DNA from: Collimonas sp. OK242 | Lineage (GTDB): Bacteria > Pseudomonadota > Gammaproteobacteria > Burkholderiales > Burkholderiaceae_D | DNA: 64,000 nt | Direction of reading: 5' to 3' | Assembly (NCBI RefSeq): GCF_900107095.1 | Contig: NZ_FNOR01000004.1 | Span: 1-64,000, forward strand | Shown here: in pieces, positions 1 to 8,409 of the stretch | Layout of the letters: each line of letters starts with the position of its first letter | How positions within the stretch are numbered: the first letter of the stretch is position 1 | The notes under the pieces: generated by a model | Told to the model about the DNA's origin: nothing | Database searches by the model: none | What the model saw: only the letters and a program-made list of their open reading frames with translations | Made by a program: the position numbers and the translations under genes

Positions 1-788
1 ACGCCCGGCACCGTGTCGCTGACGGCATAGCCGTTGCTGCCGCCGACGGCATTGACCGCCGTCACCGCCAGCCAGCCGCTTTGCAGGTCGGAGAACAAGC
101 TCGGCAGGCTGGCATTCAGAGTCGGCTGCGCGGCGCCGTCATTGCCGGTAGACCAGATGAACAAACTCTGCTGGGCCACATACGGCTGGTACAAGGCATG
201 CAGCGACAGCGCCAGGCCGACCGACGCGCCGGTGGAACTGACGCCGTTGGATTGGTTGAAGATCCGCACCCCCTTGGCAAACAGATCCTGGTACATCTGG
301 TTATTGAGCAGCAGACCGTTGCCGGTAGTGCCGGCGGCGGCGGCTTGCAAGAAGGCGCCGGGGGCGACGCCTAAAGTATTTCCCGCCAAGACCTCCGCCA
401 CTTCCGTGCCGTGCATATTGCCGTTGGCGCCGCCGACGCTGTAGACCGTCTTGCTGATGCGTCCGGCCAGCTGGGGATCGCTTACATCGAAATCGGTATC
501 GACTATGCCGACCGTGATCCCGGCTCCGGTCAGGCCCTGGCTGTGGGCAGCCCTGGTATTGCTGGGGTCCTGCACGTTCAGCATGCTCGGTGGCGGCGGG
601 ACTATCGCGTTGCCGCTGTTGCTATCCTGTGCGGGAGTTGCCGTAACAGGCGGTGCGCTTGGTACTGCGGGTGCAGACGGGTTGCTATCGGCACTGCCGC
701 CGCCGCCCCCGCCGCAACCCGAGATCACGACCGATACGGCCATGGCAATCATCGACAACGAACATCCGGCAGACAGTTCCCTGTTCAT
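1..788 (-). CDS. S8 (subtilisin-like) serine protease, lipoprotein type, partial (C-terminus beyond left edge)
   Basis: The first 262 or so codons of a secreted serine protease are present; the rest lies beyond the window. The N-terminus is a lipoprotein signal peptide: a hydrophobic stretch ends in a lipobox (VVISGC) followed by a glycine run and a Pro/Ala/Ser-rich linker. The peptidase S8 fold begins near residue 80, with the catalytic Asp in TVGIVDTDFDV and the catalytic His in MHGTEVAEVLAG. The expected catalytic Ser is not in view. This pattern resembles the NalP/SphB1/AspA group of autotransporter subtilases, but the beta-barrel cannot be checked here. The ATG at 788 opens the signal peptide directly. 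It is the last gene before the motility cluster and probably unrelated to it. Confidence 0.8.
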   Translation of the reverse strand, partial: MNRELSAGCSLSMIAMAVSVVISGCGGGGGGSADSNPSAPAVPSAPPVTATPAQDSNSGNAIVPPPPSMLNVQDPSNTRAAHSQGLTGAGITVGIVDTDFDVSDPQLAGRISKTVYSVGGANGNMHGTEVAEVLAGNTLGVAPGAFLQAAAAGTTGNGLLLNNQMYQDLFAKGVRIFNQSNGVSSTGASVGLALSLHALYQPYVAQQSLFIWSTGNDGAAQPTLNASLPSLFSDLQSGWLAVTAVNAVGGSNGYAVSDTVPG

Positions 789-958
789 AACATCCTCAGA
801 ATATTTGCTTCCATCATTGGCCAGACAGGCCATCCGTTTACTGTATTAACGGACGTCGTCAGACTTTCTTGAACGGCAAATTACGAGATTGTCAGGAGCT
901 GTCTCTTTACATTTATATTTCAGAAAAACAAATTCAAAAAACCTGCAAAAATCACCTG

Positions 959-1411
959 TTAAACCGCGCTTCCTCTCATCACCAGGCCAACCCAATGCGA
1001 AGTCGATTCGTCTGCGCCGGCTGGCTTATTTCTAGCGCCGTCCACCTTGCCGAGCGCCGAGTTGTAAACCAGTTTCTTCGCGCGCCTTGCCAGCCTTTGC
1101 TTGATGCGCCCGGTTTGCTGATCGCCATACGCTACGATCTCGTGGAACATGGATTTCAGAAGCGGATCATCGTACATATCCTGTTCCAGCTGACGCCAGA
1201 TATCGCACTCATTCCAGCGCCGGAAGCGCATATAGGTGGTATTCCATTTACCGAACTCGGAAGGCAGGTTACGCCATATGGATTTATTGCTGATGACCCA
1301 AAGCACAGCATCGATAAACAAGCGGTTATCGCGCCCTTTGGCGCCAGGATCGCCTTGTTTCCCTATCATTAAAGGTTCCAGCTTTTGCCATTGACTATCG
1401 TGAAGTTTCAT
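959..1411 (-). CDS. Stand-alone IS5-type transposase N-terminal (DUF4096-like) domain protein
   Basis: A 150-residue protein. Residues 1-75 have the helix-turn-helix N-terminal domain of IS5/IS1182-group transposases, including DNRLFIDAVLWVIS, IWRNLPSEFGKWNT and the following RFRRW. The catalytic DDE domain that should follow is absent, and the C-terminal 50 residues are basic (KQRLARRAKK) and unlike a transposase core. I see no terminal inverted repeats flanking it. It is either a remnant of an insertion element or a small domesticated DNA-binding protein. It lies 40 bases downstream of cheW on the same strand, so it could be co-transcribed with the flhDC-motAB-che operon. The start is the ATG at 1411. 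Confidence 0.6.
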   Translation of the reverse strand: MKLHDSQWQKLEPLMIGKQGDPGAKGRDNRLFIDAVLWVISNKSIWRNLPSEFGKWNTTYMRFRRWNECDIWRQLEQDMYDDPLLKSMFHEIVAYGDQQTGRIKQRLARRAKKLVYNSALGKVDGARNKPAGADESTSHWVGLVMRGSAV

Positions 1412-1451
1412 CTCTACATTCCTGTCGTCATGCGCCTATACCGTCGCTACC

Positions 1452-1952
1452 TCAGGCTGCTTCCGCGGTTTCAAACAAAGCCATGTCCGGACTGCACATG
1501 AGCTTTTCTATATCGATCAGTATCAACATGCGCTGCTCCACCGTGCCCAGGCCGCTCAGGTATTCAGCCGACAAGGCCGCGCCGAATTCCGGAGGCGGCT
1601 TGATTTCATCGCGGCCTAAAGTAAGCACATCGGAAACGCCATCAACCAATATGCCGACCACGCGCTCGGCGATATTCAAGATGATCACAACTGTTTGATG
1701 GTTATATTGGATATTCTTGAGATGGAACTTAATCCGTAAATCGACGATAGGCACGATGATGCCGCGCAAATTGGTGACGCCTTTGATGAAGTCCGGCGCA
1801 TGAGCAATCCTGGTCACCGCTTCGTAATCGCGGATTTCCTGCACTTTCAAGATATCAATCCCGTATTCTTCGCTGCCAAGCGTGAACACCAGGAATTTTT
1901 GTCCCTCGGACTCGTCCTGTCCCGTCAGAATTTCATTGTGATCGTTAACCAT
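1452..1952 (-). CDS. cheW: Chemotaxis coupling protein CheW
   Basis: CheW bridges chemoreceptors to the kinase CheA in the polar or lateral signalling array. The 166-residue product has the complete CheW double beta-barrel: [20 protein letters not shown], then [24 protein letters not shown] and a C-terminal [10 protein letters not shown]. It directly follows cheA (59 bases) at the end of the flhDC-motAB-cheYAW run. The start is the ATG at 1952, behind a purine-rich ribosome site. A second CheW gene lies at 11977-12492; the two share the same core but differ in their N-termini. This copy is the one paired with CheA by operon position. Confidence 0.95.
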   Translation of the reverse strand: MVNDHNEILTGQDESEGQKFLVFTLGSEEYGIDILKVQEIRDYEAVTRIAHAPDFIKGVTNLRGIIVPIVDLRIKFHLKNIQYNHQTVVIILNIAERVVGILVDGVSDVLTLGRDEIKPPPEFGAALSAEYLSGLGTVEQRMLILIDIEKLMCSPDMALFETAEAA

Positions 1953-2011
1953 GTCGTTCTCTCTCTTCTTTCAAGATTTCTTACGCTATGCGCCGCTTTT
2001 CATCTGACATT

Positions 2012-4060
2012 TCAAGCTGCCGCCAACAGCGGCGTTTTCTCGCGGTTGGCGCGCTGCAACGCCGAGACATCCACAATCAGGGCAACACTGCCGTCGCCAA
2101 GAATGGTGGCGGCAGAGATGCCAGGGACTTTGCGATAATTGGTTTCCAGATTTTTCACCACTACCTGGTGCTGGCCGACCAGCTGATCCACCAGCAAAGC
2201 GAAACGTTTTCCTTCGCCGTGCAAAATCACCACGATGCCTTGGGTAGGATCGGTGCGCGCATCGGCAACGTTGAACACGCGATGCAACTCGGTCAATGGC
2301 AGATACTCCCCGCGCACATGCAAGACCTGCTCCTCATTGCTCACGGAATGAATGTCCTCGGCACGCGGCTGCAAGGATTCGATGACAAAGTTCAGCGGCA
2401 GGATATAGACTTCATTGCCGACCTTTACCGACATGCCGTCAAGAATCGCCAGCGTCAACGGCAGCACGATCTTGGTAGTGGTGCCGTTGCCCTGACGTGA
2501 GGAAATTTCGACATGGCCACCCATTTCCTGGATATTGCGCTTGACCACGTCCATGCCGACACCGCGCCCTGAAACATCGGTAATTTTTTCAGCGGTGGAA
2601 AAACCAGGGGCAAAAATCAATTGCCAGACTTCGTCGTCGCTGATCGTTTCGCTGATCGCCATGCCTTGCTGGATCGCCTTTGCCAGGATTTTTTCCCGGT
2701 TCAATCCGGCGCCGTCGTCGCTGACTTCAATCACGATATTGCCGCCCTGGTGCTGGGCCGACAGCAGCAATTGGCCGGCCGGGTCCTTGCCGGCAGCGAT
2801 CCGCTGCTCGGGCTTTTCAATGCCGTGATCCAGGCTGTTACGTACCAGATGCGTCAAGGGATCGATGATGCGCTCGATCAGACTCTTGTCCAATTCCGTG
2901 GCTTTACCAAAGGTCACCAATTGCACCTGCTTGCCAAGCTTGTCGGTCAGATCCCTTACCAGGCGCGGGAAACGGCTGAATACATAATCCATCTGCATCA
3001 TGCGGATCGACATCACCGATTCCTGCAGATCGCGCGCGTTGCGTTCCAGCTGCCCCATGCCGTTCAGCAGGCGTTCATGCAACACCGGATCCAATGTCGC
3101 CGCGGTCTGCGCCAGCATCGATTGGGTGATCACCAGCTCGCCGACCAGGTTGATGATCTGATCGACCTTTTCCACATCGACGCGGATCGAACTGGACTCC
3201 TTGGCGGCTGCGGGCGCAGCCGGATTGGCTGCAATTGCCGCAGCCTTGGGTTGTGTCGGCGCTGCCGCCGTCGCGATAGCGATTACCTTCGCCGCCACAG
3301 GTTCCGCCACCGCAATGGATGGCGCTTCGGCTAGCGGTTGCGCAGCTGCCGCAGAGTCCGCCGATGCAACGGCTTCTTGCGCGATATCGATCTGATCGAT
3401 ATCGATGATGAAACAGCACACTGCGATGATGTCGTCTGCCTTGCAGCTGGTTTCCAGCCACAGGGTCAGACTGTCCTCGCTTTGTGTCTGCGCCACCACT
3501 TCCCCCAGATTCTCCAGTTCCGAACTGAGCAGCTTGCGATCGCTTTCGGATATCCTGGAAAACTTTACCCGTAGTTGCGAACTATCAGCGACAACGGCAG
3601 ACGATGGCCCGGCCACCGGCGCCGCACTGGCGATCGGCGCCGGCGCCGCAAGCGCCGGACTAGCGGCGCCTGCGCTTTCTTCATGCGCCAATTGTTGCAA
3701 TACCGCGCAAATCCGCGCGACCATCTCAGGATCTGGTTCAGTACCGGCCCGATAAGCACTTATCTGTTCTTGTAGCACGTCTTTGGTTTCCAAAAAAGCG
3801 TCGATCATTTCCTTGCGCAGTCGTATTTCCTGATGACGGGCACGGTCCAGTAAATTTTCCAAAAGATGCGTAGTGTCGGTCAACGCCACAAATCCGAAAG
3901 TGGCGGCGCCGCCCTTGATCGAATGCGCGGCGCGAAATATGGCGTTCAGATGCTCGCTGTCGGGCGCATCCATATCCAGCCCCAGCAGCAACTGCTCCAT
4001 CTCGGCCAGCAGTTCGTCCGCTTCTTCAAAGAAGGTCTGGTAAAACTCGGTAATATCCAT
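2012..4060 (-). CDS. cheA: Chemotaxis histidine kinase CheA
   Basis: CheA autophosphorylates under receptor control and passes phosphate to CheY and CheB. The 682 residues carry the full domain order: P1 Hpt with the phospho-accepting His46 in RAAHSIKGGAATFGF, an alanine/proline-rich linker with a P2-like region (about 110-270), the P3 dimerisation helix starting at SSSIRVDVEKVDQIINLVGE, the P4 ATPase with the N-box NSLDHGIE, the G1 box EVSDDGAGL and the G2 box GRGVGMDVV, and the CheW-like P5 domain at the C-terminus. The start is the ATG at 4060. It lies between the CheY-like gene and cheW. The Ala/Pro linker is low complexity, which is usual for CheA linkers. Confidence 0.97.
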   Translation of the reverse strand: MDITEFYQTFFEEADELLAEMEQLLLGLDMDAPDSEHLNAIFRAAHSIKGGAATFGFVALTDTTHLLENLLDRARHQEIRLRKEMIDAFLETKDVLQEQISAYRAGTEPDPEMVARICAVLQQLAHEESAGAASPALAAPAPIASAAPVAGPSSAVVADSSQLRVKFSRISESDRKLLSSELENLGEVVAQTQSEDSLTLWLETSCKADDIIAVCCFIIDIDQIDIAQEAVASADSAAAAQPLAEAPSIAVAEPVAAKVIAIATAAAPTQPKAAAIAANPAAPAAAKESSSIRVDVEKVDQIINLVGELVITQSMLAQTAATLDPVLHERLLNGMGQLERNARDLQESVMSIRMMQMDYVFSRFPRLVRDLTDKLGKQVQLVTFGKATELDKSLIERIIDPLTHLVRNSLDHGIEKPEQRIAAGKDPAGQLLLSAQHQGGNIVIEVSDDGAGLNREKILAKAIQQGMAISETISDDEVWQLIFAPGFSTAEKITDVSGRGVGMDVVKRNIQEMGGHVEISSRQGNGTTTKIVLPLTLAILDGMSVKVGNEVYILPLNFVIESLQPRAEDIHSVSNEEQVLHVRGEYLPLTELHRVFNVADARTDPTQGIVVILHGEGKRFALLVDQLVGQHQVVVKNLETNYRKVPGISAATILGDGSVALIVDVSALQRANREKTPLLAAA

Positions 4061-4141
4061 ATCGTTGTGATCTCCTTACTGCTCTTCTGATTGTTTGACG
4101 TGCTGCACTCCAACGGTAAAACGCATAACAAGCCGTCATCG

Positions 4142-4516
4142 CTACTCTGCATCCAGCAAACTGGCGACCACTTCCAGCAAGGTGGCGGGTTCTATCGGTT
4201 TTCTCAGCCAGCCGCTGGCGCCTGCCGCGCGCGCGTCGGATTTTTCCGTATCGCTAGCCTCGGTGGTGAGCACCAGGATCGGCGTCTCGGCATAATTTTC
4301 CAGCTGACGCAGCTCACGAATCAGCAGATGACCGCCCATGATCGGCATATTCCAATCGGTCAGGACCAGATCGACCGCCGCTGCACGTGCATGTTGCAGC
4401 GCTGCCGCGCCATCCGCCGCCAGCAGAACCTGATAGACGCTGTCGGCCAAAGTCGCTGCAATCAGCTTGCGCATTACCGTCGAGTCGTCCACCACCAATA
4501 TTGTCTTAGTTGTCAT
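4142..4516 (-). CDS. CheY-type single-domain response regulator
   Basis: A 124-residue receiver-only protein. The acidic pair DD (10-11), the phosphorylated Asp54 in LVLTDWNMP, the switch Thr in LVLTTEA and the Lys in RKPI are all present. It has no output domain, so it should act by protein contact. It lies 81 bases upstream of cheA and directly after motB. A better CheY candidate that binds the switch sits beside cheZ at 53972-54370, so this copy may be a second CheY or a phosphate sink fed by CheA. The residue before the conserved Gly after the Asp loop differs (PIMGG rather than PNMDG). Confidence 0.9.
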   Translation of the reverse strand: MTTKTILVVDDSTVMRKLIAATLADSVYQVLLAADGAAALQHARAAAVDLVLTDWNMPIMGGHLLIRELRQLENYAETPILVLTTEASDTEKSDARAAGASGWLRKPIEPATLLEVVASLLDAE

Positions 4517-4528
4517 ATAGGCCCGCGT

Positions 4529-5461
4529 TCATGGCTTTTCAGGATGGTCCGCTGCATTTGGCGACGGCCTGGACGTACCCTCTCGCAACTGGCCTGCGCT
4601 GTCCTTCTGCGCGTCGAGCTTGAGGCCGGCATCGCTGCCGCCGGCATTTTCCTGTTCTATCTGCGTCTGCGCACGTCGATTCAGCACAACGATGCTGATA
4701 CGCCGATTGATCGGATCCAGCGGATCGGCCTTGTTCAGATCCATGGTCGAAGCCACTCCCATCACACGCAACACCTTCTGCTCGGTCATGCCGCCGCCAA
4801 TCAACTCGCGTCGCGACGCATTGGCTCTATCCGCCGACAACTCCCAGTTGCTGTAATACTTTGATCCGAGCACATAAGGCGTGGCGTCGGTGTGTCCGGC
4901 CAAAGTGATTTTGTTTGGCAGTTCATTCAGCACCGGCCCTATCTCGCGCAGGATGACGCTCATGTACGGCTGCACCTTGGCGCTGGAAAGATCGAACATC
5001 GGCCGGTTGCGGCTATCGACGATCTGAATCCGCAGCCCTTCGCTGGTGATGTCAATCAGCAGTTGCGGCCGAAACTGCTTGAGTACCGGATTGGCGTCAA
5101 TCACCTGCTCCAGCCGTTTCTTCAAGACCCGCAATCGGTCGCTATCGACGGTATCGGTATTGCTGCGCTTGTCGTCCCCATCCACTTGCGTGAAATCAGT
5201 TCCGCCACCGGGAATTACGCTGCTGCTGGAGCTGCTTTTCTCGCCGCCGCTGATAGCAACTTTCAGCGGCATTTTGAAATACTCGGCGATCCCTTCCTTT
5301 TGCTTTGGCGAGGAAATGGATAGCAGCCACATCACCAGGAAAAACGCCATCATCGCCGTCATGAAGTCAGCGTAAGCGATTTTCCAGCTACCGCCATGCG
5401 CTTGATGCTTTCCAGCAACTATCCGTTTGACGATGATGCGCTGTTTGTTAGTCTTGCTCAT
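4529..5461 (-). CDS. motB: Flagellar motor stator protein MotB
   Basis: MotB anchors the proton-driven stator to peptidoglycan. The 310-residue product has one N-terminal membrane helix that contains the proton-binding Asp in [19 protein letters not shown], a plug/linker region rich in Gly and Ser, and a C-terminal OmpA-like peptidoglycan-binding domain ([36 protein letters not shown]). I place the start at the ATG at 5461 because a GGAGG site lies just before it. A TTG further upstream at 5488 would extend the protein by 9 residues without such a site. It follows motA by 27 bases. Confidence 0.96.
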   Translation of the reverse strand: MSKTNKQRIIVKRIVAGKHQAHGGSWKIAYADFMTAMMAFFLVMWLLSISSPKQKEGIAEYFKMPLKVAISGGEKSSSSSSVIPGGGTDFTQVDGDDKRSNTDTVDSDRLRVLKKRLEQVIDANPVLKQFRPQLLIDITSEGLRIQIVDSRNRPMFDLSSAKVQPYMSVILREIGPVLNELPNKITLAGHTDATPYVLGSKYYSNWELSADRANASRRELIGGGMTEQKVLRVMGVASTMDLNKADPLDPINRRISIVVLNRRAQTQIEQENAGGSDAGLKLDAQKDSAGQLREGTSRPSPNAADHPEKP

Positions 5462-5488
5462 GCGGCCTCCGTCTTGAGTCCGGAACAA

Positions 5489-6349
5489 CTAGCGGCTCTT
5501 GACTTGGCGCACATGGTCATCCAGTTCCGTGAACGAAGGACGCTCGGTCGAATACAGCACCTTGCGGCCGAATTCCACCGCCAGCTGCGGCGCATAGCCG
5601 TTCAGGTTCGCCAGCAAAGTGACCTTGATGCATTGGTACACTTTCGCCGATTCCGCGACCTGGTGCTCGATCAATGTCGCCAGCGGCGACACGAAGCCGT
5701 ATGCCAGCAATATCCCGAGGAAAGTACCGACCATTGCGTGCGCAATCAATTCCCCCATTTCCGATGGCGGCAAATTGGCGGAGGCGAGCGCGTGCACTAC
5801 TCCCATTACCGCCGCCACGATGCCAAACGCAGGCAAGGCGTCGCCAACCTTGGCCAAGCAGTGCGCAGGTACTTCAGCCTCGTGCTTGTAGGTCTCTATT
5901 TCATGGTCCATCAGCGACTCGATTTCAAAGGCATCCATATTGCCGCTGACAATCAGGCGCAGGTAGTCGGTGAGGAATTCAATCACGCGCGGATCATGCT
6001 GCACCAGCGGATACTGTGCGAAGATGGAACTGCTCAAGGGATCGTCGATATCCGCTTCCAGCGCCAGCATGCCGTCTTTGCGCGCTTTCGCCAGTAGTAC
6101 ATACAGCAAGGCCATGAGCTCCATGTACAATTCTTTATTGTGCTTCGAACTGCGCAGCAACTTCGGCAATTCCTTGAGAGTAGCCATGATGGCCTTGCCA
6201 TCGTTGCCGACCACAAAAGCGCCAACCCCGGCGCCGCCGATCATCAGCAATTCAACCGGCTGAAACAACACTCCGAGATGGCCGCCCAACATGGCATAAC
6301 CGCCAAACACAGAAGCTATAACAACGATATAGCCGACAAAAACTAGCAC
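5489..6349 (-). CDS. motA: Flagellar motor stator protein MotA
   Basis: MotA forms the cytoplasmic and membrane part of the stator ring and pushes on FliG. The 286 residues contain four membrane segments: two near the N-terminus (residues about 1-50, with FGGYAMLGGHLGVLFQPVELLMIGGAG) and two after residue 165 (VGDALPAFGIVAAVMGVVHAL and MVGTFLGILLAYGFVSPLAT). Between them lies the large charged cytoplasmic loop. The conserved prolines near the channel (ALPAFG and VSPLAT) are present. The start is a GTG at 6349 with an AAGGGG site 8 bases upstream; no in-frame ATG would keep the first membrane segment. It is 77 bases downstream of flhC. Confidence 0.96.
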   Translation of the reverse strand: MLVFVGYIVVIASVFGGYAMLGGHLGVLFQPVELLMIGGAGVGAFVVGNDGKAIMATLKELPKLLRSSKHNKELYMELMALLYVLLAKARKDGMLALEADIDDPLSSSIFAQYPLVQHDPRVIEFLTDYLRLIVSGNMDAFEIESLMDHEIETYKHEAEVPAHCLAKVGDALPAFGIVAAVMGVVHALASANLPPSEMGELIAHAMVGTFLGILLAYGFVSPLATLIEHQVAESAKVYQCIKVTLLANLNGYAPQLAVEFGRKVLYSTERPSFTELDDHVRQVKSR

Positions 6350-6426
6350 TTTTGATTCCCCTTGAAATAAACCTCATACGGTTGAAGCTGCCGGGTCGCC
6401 CGGCTCTGCCCGGAGTTACCACATGC

Positions 6427-7053
6427 TCAGGCGGCACTGCCCTTGGCATGACTCGCAATCCACTGCGGCACCGGCCGGTATCCGTGCGCCGGATCATGGT
6501 TCTGGTCCGACTCTTGATCGATAAGCGGGGAACTCGACTTGCGGGTCTTGCCGGCACGTGACGGCGGCCTGCACAAGACACAGACGAAACCGTTTTGCAG
6601 GTCATGGGCGTGCGCTACGAAGCGGCCGCCGCAGCGGCTGCAGGTGCTCAGCTGCAGCATGCCGCTGTCGAAGAAACGGGTCAGGGTCCAGGCGCGGGTG
6701 AAATCCAGCATCGGCTTGCCGCCCTGCCGTTCAACCTGCTCCAGATAGAGCCGGTAACTCTTGACCACCGCGACAATCTGCTGGCCGTCGCCATGCGCCA
6801 GCATGAAGCGATAGATGTTGTAGAACATCGACGAATGGATATTCGACAGCCAGGTCATGAACCAGTCGGTGGAAAACGGCAGCAATCCCTTGGGTGGTGA
6901 AATTCCTTTGATTTCCTTGTACAGCTTGATCAGGCGATCGCGGCTCAAGGAGGTTTCCGCCTCCAGAAATTGCAGGCGCGCGCCGAGCTTGATCAGATCG
7001 ATGGCCAATTGGATTTCCTGGGCTTCCAGGATCACGCTTTTGTTAGTAGCCAC
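6427..7053 (-). CDS. flhC: Flagellar master regulator subunit FlhC
   Basis: FlhC forms the FlhD4C2 activator that turns on class II flagellar promoters. The product (about 208 residues) has the family core QLAIDLIKLGARLQFLEAE, KGLLPFSTDWFMTW and the zinc-binding cysteines in STCSRCGGRF and FVCVLCRPP. I place the start at the GTG at 7053 because it aligns with the N-terminus of the family; a TTG at 7080 would add 9 residues, and neither has a strong ribosome site. The C-terminal 40 residues after the zinc site form a basic, polar tail longer than in enterobacteria. It follows flhD with about 50 bases between. Confidence 0.93.
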   Translation of the reverse strand: MATNKSVILEAQEIQLAIDLIKLGARLQFLEAETSLSRDRLIKLYKEIKGISPPKGLLPFSTDWFMTWLSNIHSSMFYNIYRFMLAHGDGQQIVAVVKSYRLYLEQVERQGGKPMLDFTRAWTLTRFFDSGMLQLSTCSRCGGRFVAHAHDLQNGFVCVLCRPPSRAGKTRKSSSPLIDQESDQNHDPAHGYRPVPQWIASHAKGSAA

Positions 7054-7104
7054 GATTGCCGGCCCCGAAAGTGAAAGCAATGTCGACGATCAGAATGGAT
7101 GGCT

Positions 7105-7422
7105 TCATCGGACGCCTTCCAGTGGTTGTCCTGCCAGCAGGATCGAGGCGTGCGCCTGCTGTAGTGCATGGTCTTTGTCGCTATGCGTCAGCGATGAAAG
7201 AATCGCGTGATCGTCGAACCGGAAGCGGCACAACAGGAGGCTCGATGCCGCCAGCTTTACCACTTGCGACAAAGAGAGATTGCCGAGCAAGTCGGCCAGT
7301 TCCCGGCTCAATCCCATACGGAGCATGGCTGTCGCTTTATCCTCGCGCAACAGCCGTTGCGCCAGCAGCAGATAAGAGAGATTGACTTCGCTTACCTCGT
7401 TTACAAATCCATTACTGTCCAT
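7105..7422 (-). CDS. flhD: Flagellar master regulator subunit FlhD
   Basis: FlhD is the partner of FlhC and contacts DNA and RNA polymerase as part of FlhD4C2. The 105-residue protein shows the family pattern [44 protein letters not shown], with the loop before the C-terminal helix (LCRFRFDD). The start is the ATG at 7422. The 236 bases upstream (7423-7658) are free of genes and must hold the promoter region of the flhDC operon, unless it is read through from the kinase/REC-Hpt genes upstream on the same strand. Confidence 0.95.
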   Translation of the reverse strand: MDSNGFVNEVSEVNLSYLLLAQRLLREDKATAMLRMGLSRELADLLGNLSLSQVVKLAASSLLLCRFRFDDHAILSSLTHSDKDHALQQAHASILLAGQPLEGVR

Positions 7423-7587
7423 GCTTGTCCCCAGACTGAAACTACTTGTTAGTGTTTACGGCAATTGGTTAGCAATCTTTTAGTTTCTTGTCTTTTTTTC
7501 GCTGCTTCCAGGCAATTATGGGATGTTTCAAAAAAGAAATAAGTCGGCAAGGTTCTCGATATGAATGAAATATTCGGCTGATTTGAT

Positions 7588-7604
7588 GTAGGCATTATTC
7601 CTAC
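7588..7604. promoter_or_regulatory. Inverted repeat in the flhDC upstream region (RcsAB/BvgA-box-like)
   Basis: On the minus strand the site reads GTAGGAATAATGCCTAC: arms GTAGG and CCTAC around a 7-base AT-rich centre. It lies about 165 bases before the flhD start, inside the only gene-free stretch before flhDC. Its form resembles the RcsAB box known upstream of enterobacterial flhDC (TAAGAATATTCCTA type), a site for NarL-family regulators. Binding by the NarL-type regulator encoded at 12692-13345 is only a suggestion. Confidence 0.35.
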
Positions 7605-7658
7605 GTCAGTGCCGCATTGCGCGGCTGCCAGGGGAGAATGAAGATGAGGGAAAAACTT

Positions 7659-8366
7659 TTACAACGATCTCGGCAGAGACGCTGCATGGCTTGCCTTGAG
7701 CTGCAAAGCCAGCTTGTCCAGCGCATTTTGCAAACGGCGGTAAGCTTCTTCCGTAACCTCAGATGCATTATTGCGGGATTGGTTCTCGATTTCAGCTGAA
7801 AATTGTGAAATTTCTGTCTGTTGCAATACGGCGGCTGCGCCGCGCAAGCCATGCGCGATGGTCGCAGTCTCCTCCCATCGCCTGTTTTTAATGCTTGATT
7901 CGAGACTGGCCAGTTGCAGATAAGCAAACTGTAGAAAATCCGTCAATAAGTCATCGGGGGCGCTAGAGCTTGTCGACACCGGTTCCTGCGGAACCACCGG
8001 CGCCAGCGTTTGCCGCAGTTGCGCGCGGCTGATGGGCTTGGTGAGGATGGCGGTGCAATCCAGGCCTCTTGATTCACGTTGCAGATATTCGAGCGACATA
8101 CCGCTGTACAGAATCATCGGGATCGGCGGCAATGCCGATGTATCGGCTTCCCAGCGCCTGACCCGCTGCAGCAGTTCGACACCGGTCATGTCTTCCAGCA
8201 CGTAATCGGTGATTACCGCCAGCGGCCGGGTATGCGTCAGCCATAGCAAGGCTTCGGCGCCGGTAGCGACCAGTTCGCTTTGCCACCCTTCAGCCGCGAG
8301 CTGTGCCTGCAGCATGCGACGGTTGATAGGATGATCTTCAACCACAAGAATTAACGCCGAACGCAT
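7659..8366 (-). CDS. Response regulator receiver-Hpt phosphotransfer protein
   Basis: A 235-residue protein with a receiver domain (residues about 5-122; acidic Glu10-Asp11, phospho-Asp54 in AVITDYVLEDM, Ser in ILYSGMS, Lys110 in LTKPIS) joined by a short Ser/Pro linker to a histidine phosphotransfer domain (about 140-235) with the probable phospho-His172 in IAHGLRGAAAVL. There is no DNA-binding or enzyme output domain. It should therefore relay phosphate: kinase to Asp54 to His172 to another regulator. It lies 40 bases downstream of a histidine kinase that itself lacks a receiver, and just upstream of flhDC. The ATG at 8366 has AGGAGG 5 bases before it, which decides it over the adjacent GTG. 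Confidence 0.88.
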   Translation of the reverse strand: MRSALILVVEDHPINRRMLQAQLAAEGWQSELVATGAEALLWLTHTRPLAVITDYVLEDMTGVELLQRVRRWEADTSALPPIPMILYSGMSLEYLQRESRGLDCTAILTKPISRAQLRQTLAPVVPQEPVSTSSSAPDDLLTDFLQFAYLQLASLESSIKNRRWEETATIAHGLRGAAAVLQQTEISQFSAEIENQSRNNASEVTEEAYRRLQNALDKLALQLKASHAASLPRSL

Positions 8367-8385
8367 CACCGCCTCCTAGGGCCTG

Positions 8386-8409
8386 GCGCTCCGCCTAGCG
8401 CTCCGCCTA
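8386..8409. repeat. Exact 12-base tandem duplication covering a stop codon
   Basis: GCGCTCCGCCTA occurs twice in tandem. On the minus strand each copy begins with TAG, so the histidine kinase ends at the first TAG and meets a second in-frame TAG 12 bases on. Confidence 0.9.

Noticed and set aside
34-872. Plus-strand open readings across the left edge
   Set aside because: They are the complement of the subtilase gene; no ribosome site and no family likeness.
6350-6426. Terminator between flhC and motA (GCCGGG-CGA-CCCGGC)
   Set aside because: Short stem with no T run; flhC and motA are probably one transcript.
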